From Streptomyces nodosus (GTDB taxonomy: Bacteria > Actinomycetota > Actinomycetes > Streptomycetales > Streptomycetaceae), in assembly GCF_008704995.1 (NCBI RefSeq), contig NZ_CP023747.1, positions 62,001 to 126,000 on the forward strand: a stretch of 64,000 nucleotides of DNA. The letters are read 5' to 3'. The position numbers were made by a program, and so were the translations under genes. A model generated the notes under the pieces. The model searched no databases and had not been told where the DNA came from. It saw nothing but the letters and a program-made list of their open reading frames with translations. This document shows, one piece after another, positions 62,582 through 64,000 of the stretch (positions within the stretch are counted from its first letter, which is position 1; the number at the start of each line of letters is the position of its first letter).

Positions 62582-62793
62582 GAGGGGCTCTTTCGCGGTG
62601 GGGCGGCGGGCATGCCGCTGGTGCAGCCCGCGGGCAGGGCTGCCGGGACAAGGGGTGGGAAGGCGGGGCGGCAAGGTGCTGGCGGCCGGCAAGTCACCTG
62701 CCGTCGGGCAGTGTTGTGGTCGGGCGGGCGCCGGGGCGCCGGCCGCTGCGGGACGTGGGGTGCTGGCCGGGTGGCCTTAAGCCCCCTCGTGCT

Positions 62794-63432
62794 TCAGGTG
62801 CGCCGGGGTTCGGGGGCGGCGAGGTAGAAGGCGTCGCGCCAGCGCAGTCCGACCCGGTCACGGCGGTAGGGGCGCTGCACCAGGTCGTGGAGGAGGACTC
62901 CCCAGTCAGGGGTGATGCCGTCCCTCAGGAGCCGCGTGACGGGTGCGGGCAGTCGGCGGTGGAGTTGGTCGTCGCTGATGCGGGTCAGGATGTGGAGGAG
63001 GCTCTCGGTGCGCTCGGGTCCGTGGCCTGCCCGGTGTACGGCGGTGGCGAGGGTGGCGCCGAGGTTCGGCCGGGCGAACCAGGCCGCCGGGTCCGGTGCC
63101 GCCGGCGGCGGGGCGGAATCGGCGGGGGCGACGAGGAGGCTGGCGGGGTCGTTTTCCGGGCTGGGCGGGCCGGGGTCGTTGTCGGGGCGGACGCCCGGTG
63201 TGTGGGACTGGGGTCCGGCCATCGCGATGAGGCTTGCGATGGTGTAGTAGGCGCGGCGTCCGCTGCGGTGCGCGGTGCGCCGGGAGAGGTAGCGGTCCAT
63301 GGGGGCGCATTCCTCTACGGGCCGGCCTCTCCCCCGGCTGAGGCGGGCGCGGACGCCGGGTTCGGCGCACAGGAGGTGGATGTGGGCGACGAACGCGTCG
63401 CAGGAGGCGCGGTGTTCGGCTGCGGTGGGCAT
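62794..63432 (-). CDS. cse2: Cse2/CasB (Cas11e), type I-E small subunit
   Basis: 212 aa from an ATG that overlaps the cas8e stop by one base (TGATG). MDRYLSRRTAHRSGRRAYYT, then IASLIAMAG, and ATAVHRAGHGPERTESLLHI, LTRISDDQLHRRLPAPVTRL and VLLHDLVQRPYRRDRVGLRW match the helical Cse2 fold, with conserved Arg on the nucleic-acid face. It stabilises the R-loop in Cascade. Confidence 0.92.
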   Translation of the reverse strand: MPTAAEHRASCDAFVAHIHLLCAEPGVRARLSRGRGRPVEECAPMDRYLSRRTAHRSGRRAYYTIASLIAMAGPQSHTPGVRPDNDPGPPSPENDPASLLVAPADSAPPPAAPDPAAWFARPNLGATLATAVHRAGHGPERTESLLHILTRISDDQLHRRLPAPVTRLLRDGITPDWGVLLHDLVQRPYRRDRVGLRWRDAFYLAAPEPRRT

Positions 63433-64000
63433 CAGGCGGTCTTCCGGGGTGTGGTGGGCCGGCGGTAGAGGTCCCTGACGGCGTGGGCAACGGCGCGGGC
63501 CGCGGAGGTGTGGTGGATCCGGGCGGCTTCGGTGCTCTCGCGCAGAGCGGCCGCGGCGGCGTCTGCGAAGGCGGTGGGGGCTGCGGTGTCGGGTTCCTCC
63601 AGGAGCCGCCGGAACACCGTCTCGGCCTTCGGCCAGTACCGGGTCAGTGCCCTGTTCGCCCAGGGGGGCTGTGTGGTGCGGCTGTGGGTGGCGGTGTCCC
63701 AGGCTTGTTTGGCGACGGTCGCCAGCTGCTGTGCGACCTGTTCGGCTTCCCGGCAGCACTCGGCGATGCGCTGGGCTTTGACCGGGTCGTGCTCCTGGGT
63801 CCAGTTCAGCAGGGGCGGGGTGATGGCGGTGTACCACTGCCGGTCTACGGCCTTGCTGCTGTCCTGGTCGAATCCGTGGACGCGGATCCGCAGGCTGCGT
63901 CGCGCGGGTTCGGGAAGGTCGTTGAGGGTGTCGAAGATGGCCGGCCGGCGGTGTGTGCCGTGTTCGTCCGGGGCCAGGAGCAGCGTCTCCAGATCACGCC
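63432..64000 (-). CDS. cas8e: Cas8e (CasA/Cse1), C-terminal part; 5' end off window
   Basis: The last ~188 codons are visible. They read ARRSLRIRVHGFDQDSSKAV, DRQWYTAITPPLLNW, VAQQLATVAKQAWDTATHSR and ANRALTRYWPKAETVFRRLL. This is the C-terminal four-helix bundle of Cse1, with the conserved VHGFDQDSSKAVDRQWYTA segment. Cas8e recognises the PAM and, in normal I-E, recruits Cas3. Whether the Cas3 docking surface and cas3 itself exist upstream cannot be seen. Confidence 0.9.
   Translation of the reverse strand, partial: RDLETLLLAPDEHGTHRRPAIFDTLNDLPEPARRSLRIRVHGFDQDSSKAVDRQWYTAITPPLLNWTQEHDPVKAQRIAECCREAEQVAQQLATVAKQAWDTATHSRTTQPPWANRALTRYWPKAETVFRRLLEEPDTAAPTAFADAAAAALRESTEAARIHHTSAARAVAHAVRDLYRRPTTPRKTA

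Noticed and set aside
57016..64000. CRISPR array next to the cas genes
   Set aside because: I looked for regularly spaced ~28-bp repeats around the operon and saw none; an array, if any, must be outside the window.
1..64000. tRNA, rRNA or replication origin
   Set aside because: No cloverleaf-like sequence with CCA-side stem, rRNA sequence, DnaA-box cluster or telomere-type palindrome set was recognised by eye; a covariance-model scan was not possible.

Overview
The window reads as Streptomyces or a close relative. GC content is high with strong third-position GC bias in every real gene, GTG and TTG starts are common, and several protein families typical of Streptomyces occur (DUF6083, DUF6207, DUF6233, a DUF397/XRE-DUF5753 pair, DUF574-type methyltransferase, SUKH-3). 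The density of insertion sequences, gene remnants and defence genes, and the absence of housekeeping genes, suggest a chromosome arm, a linear plasmid or a genomic island.

Layout. 0-10.3 kb: a haloacetate-dehalogenase-like hydrolase with a MerR regulator and a MerR-type promoter, IS3/IS5 debris, a membrane PP2C phosphatase, then SDR/TetR redox modules with visible palindromic operators. 10.3-14.8 kb: a broken IS481 joined to a decayed ISL3, then an intact-looking ISL3 element (12513-14803) carrying a SUKH-3 immunity gene. 14.9-26.8 kb: accessory Streptomyces genes, namely a DUF6083/UvrD-like helicase operon, an XRE repressor with its operator, a zinc-module/GIY-YIG-like protein, a methyltransferase and an XRE/DUF397 pair. 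27-33 kb: transposase graveyard with an HxlR/SDR pair and decayed plasmid-type genes.

33-64 kb is defence rich. It holds an AlbA_2/Schlafen-type protein, a three-gene Lamassu (ABC-3C, DdmABC-like) system with a Cap4/DUF4297 nuclease (37035-40682), a complete three-gene pPIWI-RE system of REase, Fe-S DinG-like helicase and pPIWI-RE protein (41908-49138), an ECF sigma operon, an IS5 element and a small secreted/lipoprotein cluster.

The most striking feature is the right end (57576-64000). Type I-E Cascade genes (cas8e partial, cse2, cas7e, cas5e, cas6e) are followed, where cas1-cas2 would normally lie, by a Mu/Tn7-type DDE transposase (TnsB-like, D149/D221/E257) and a TnsC/MuB-like AAA+ ATPase. 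Start and stop codons overlap at most junctions and only 26 bp separate cas6e from the transposase, so this looks like one operon. It is a candidate CRISPR-associated transposon built on type I-E Cascade. The 5' part, any CRISPR array, any TniQ and one transposon end lie outside the window or could not be seen.
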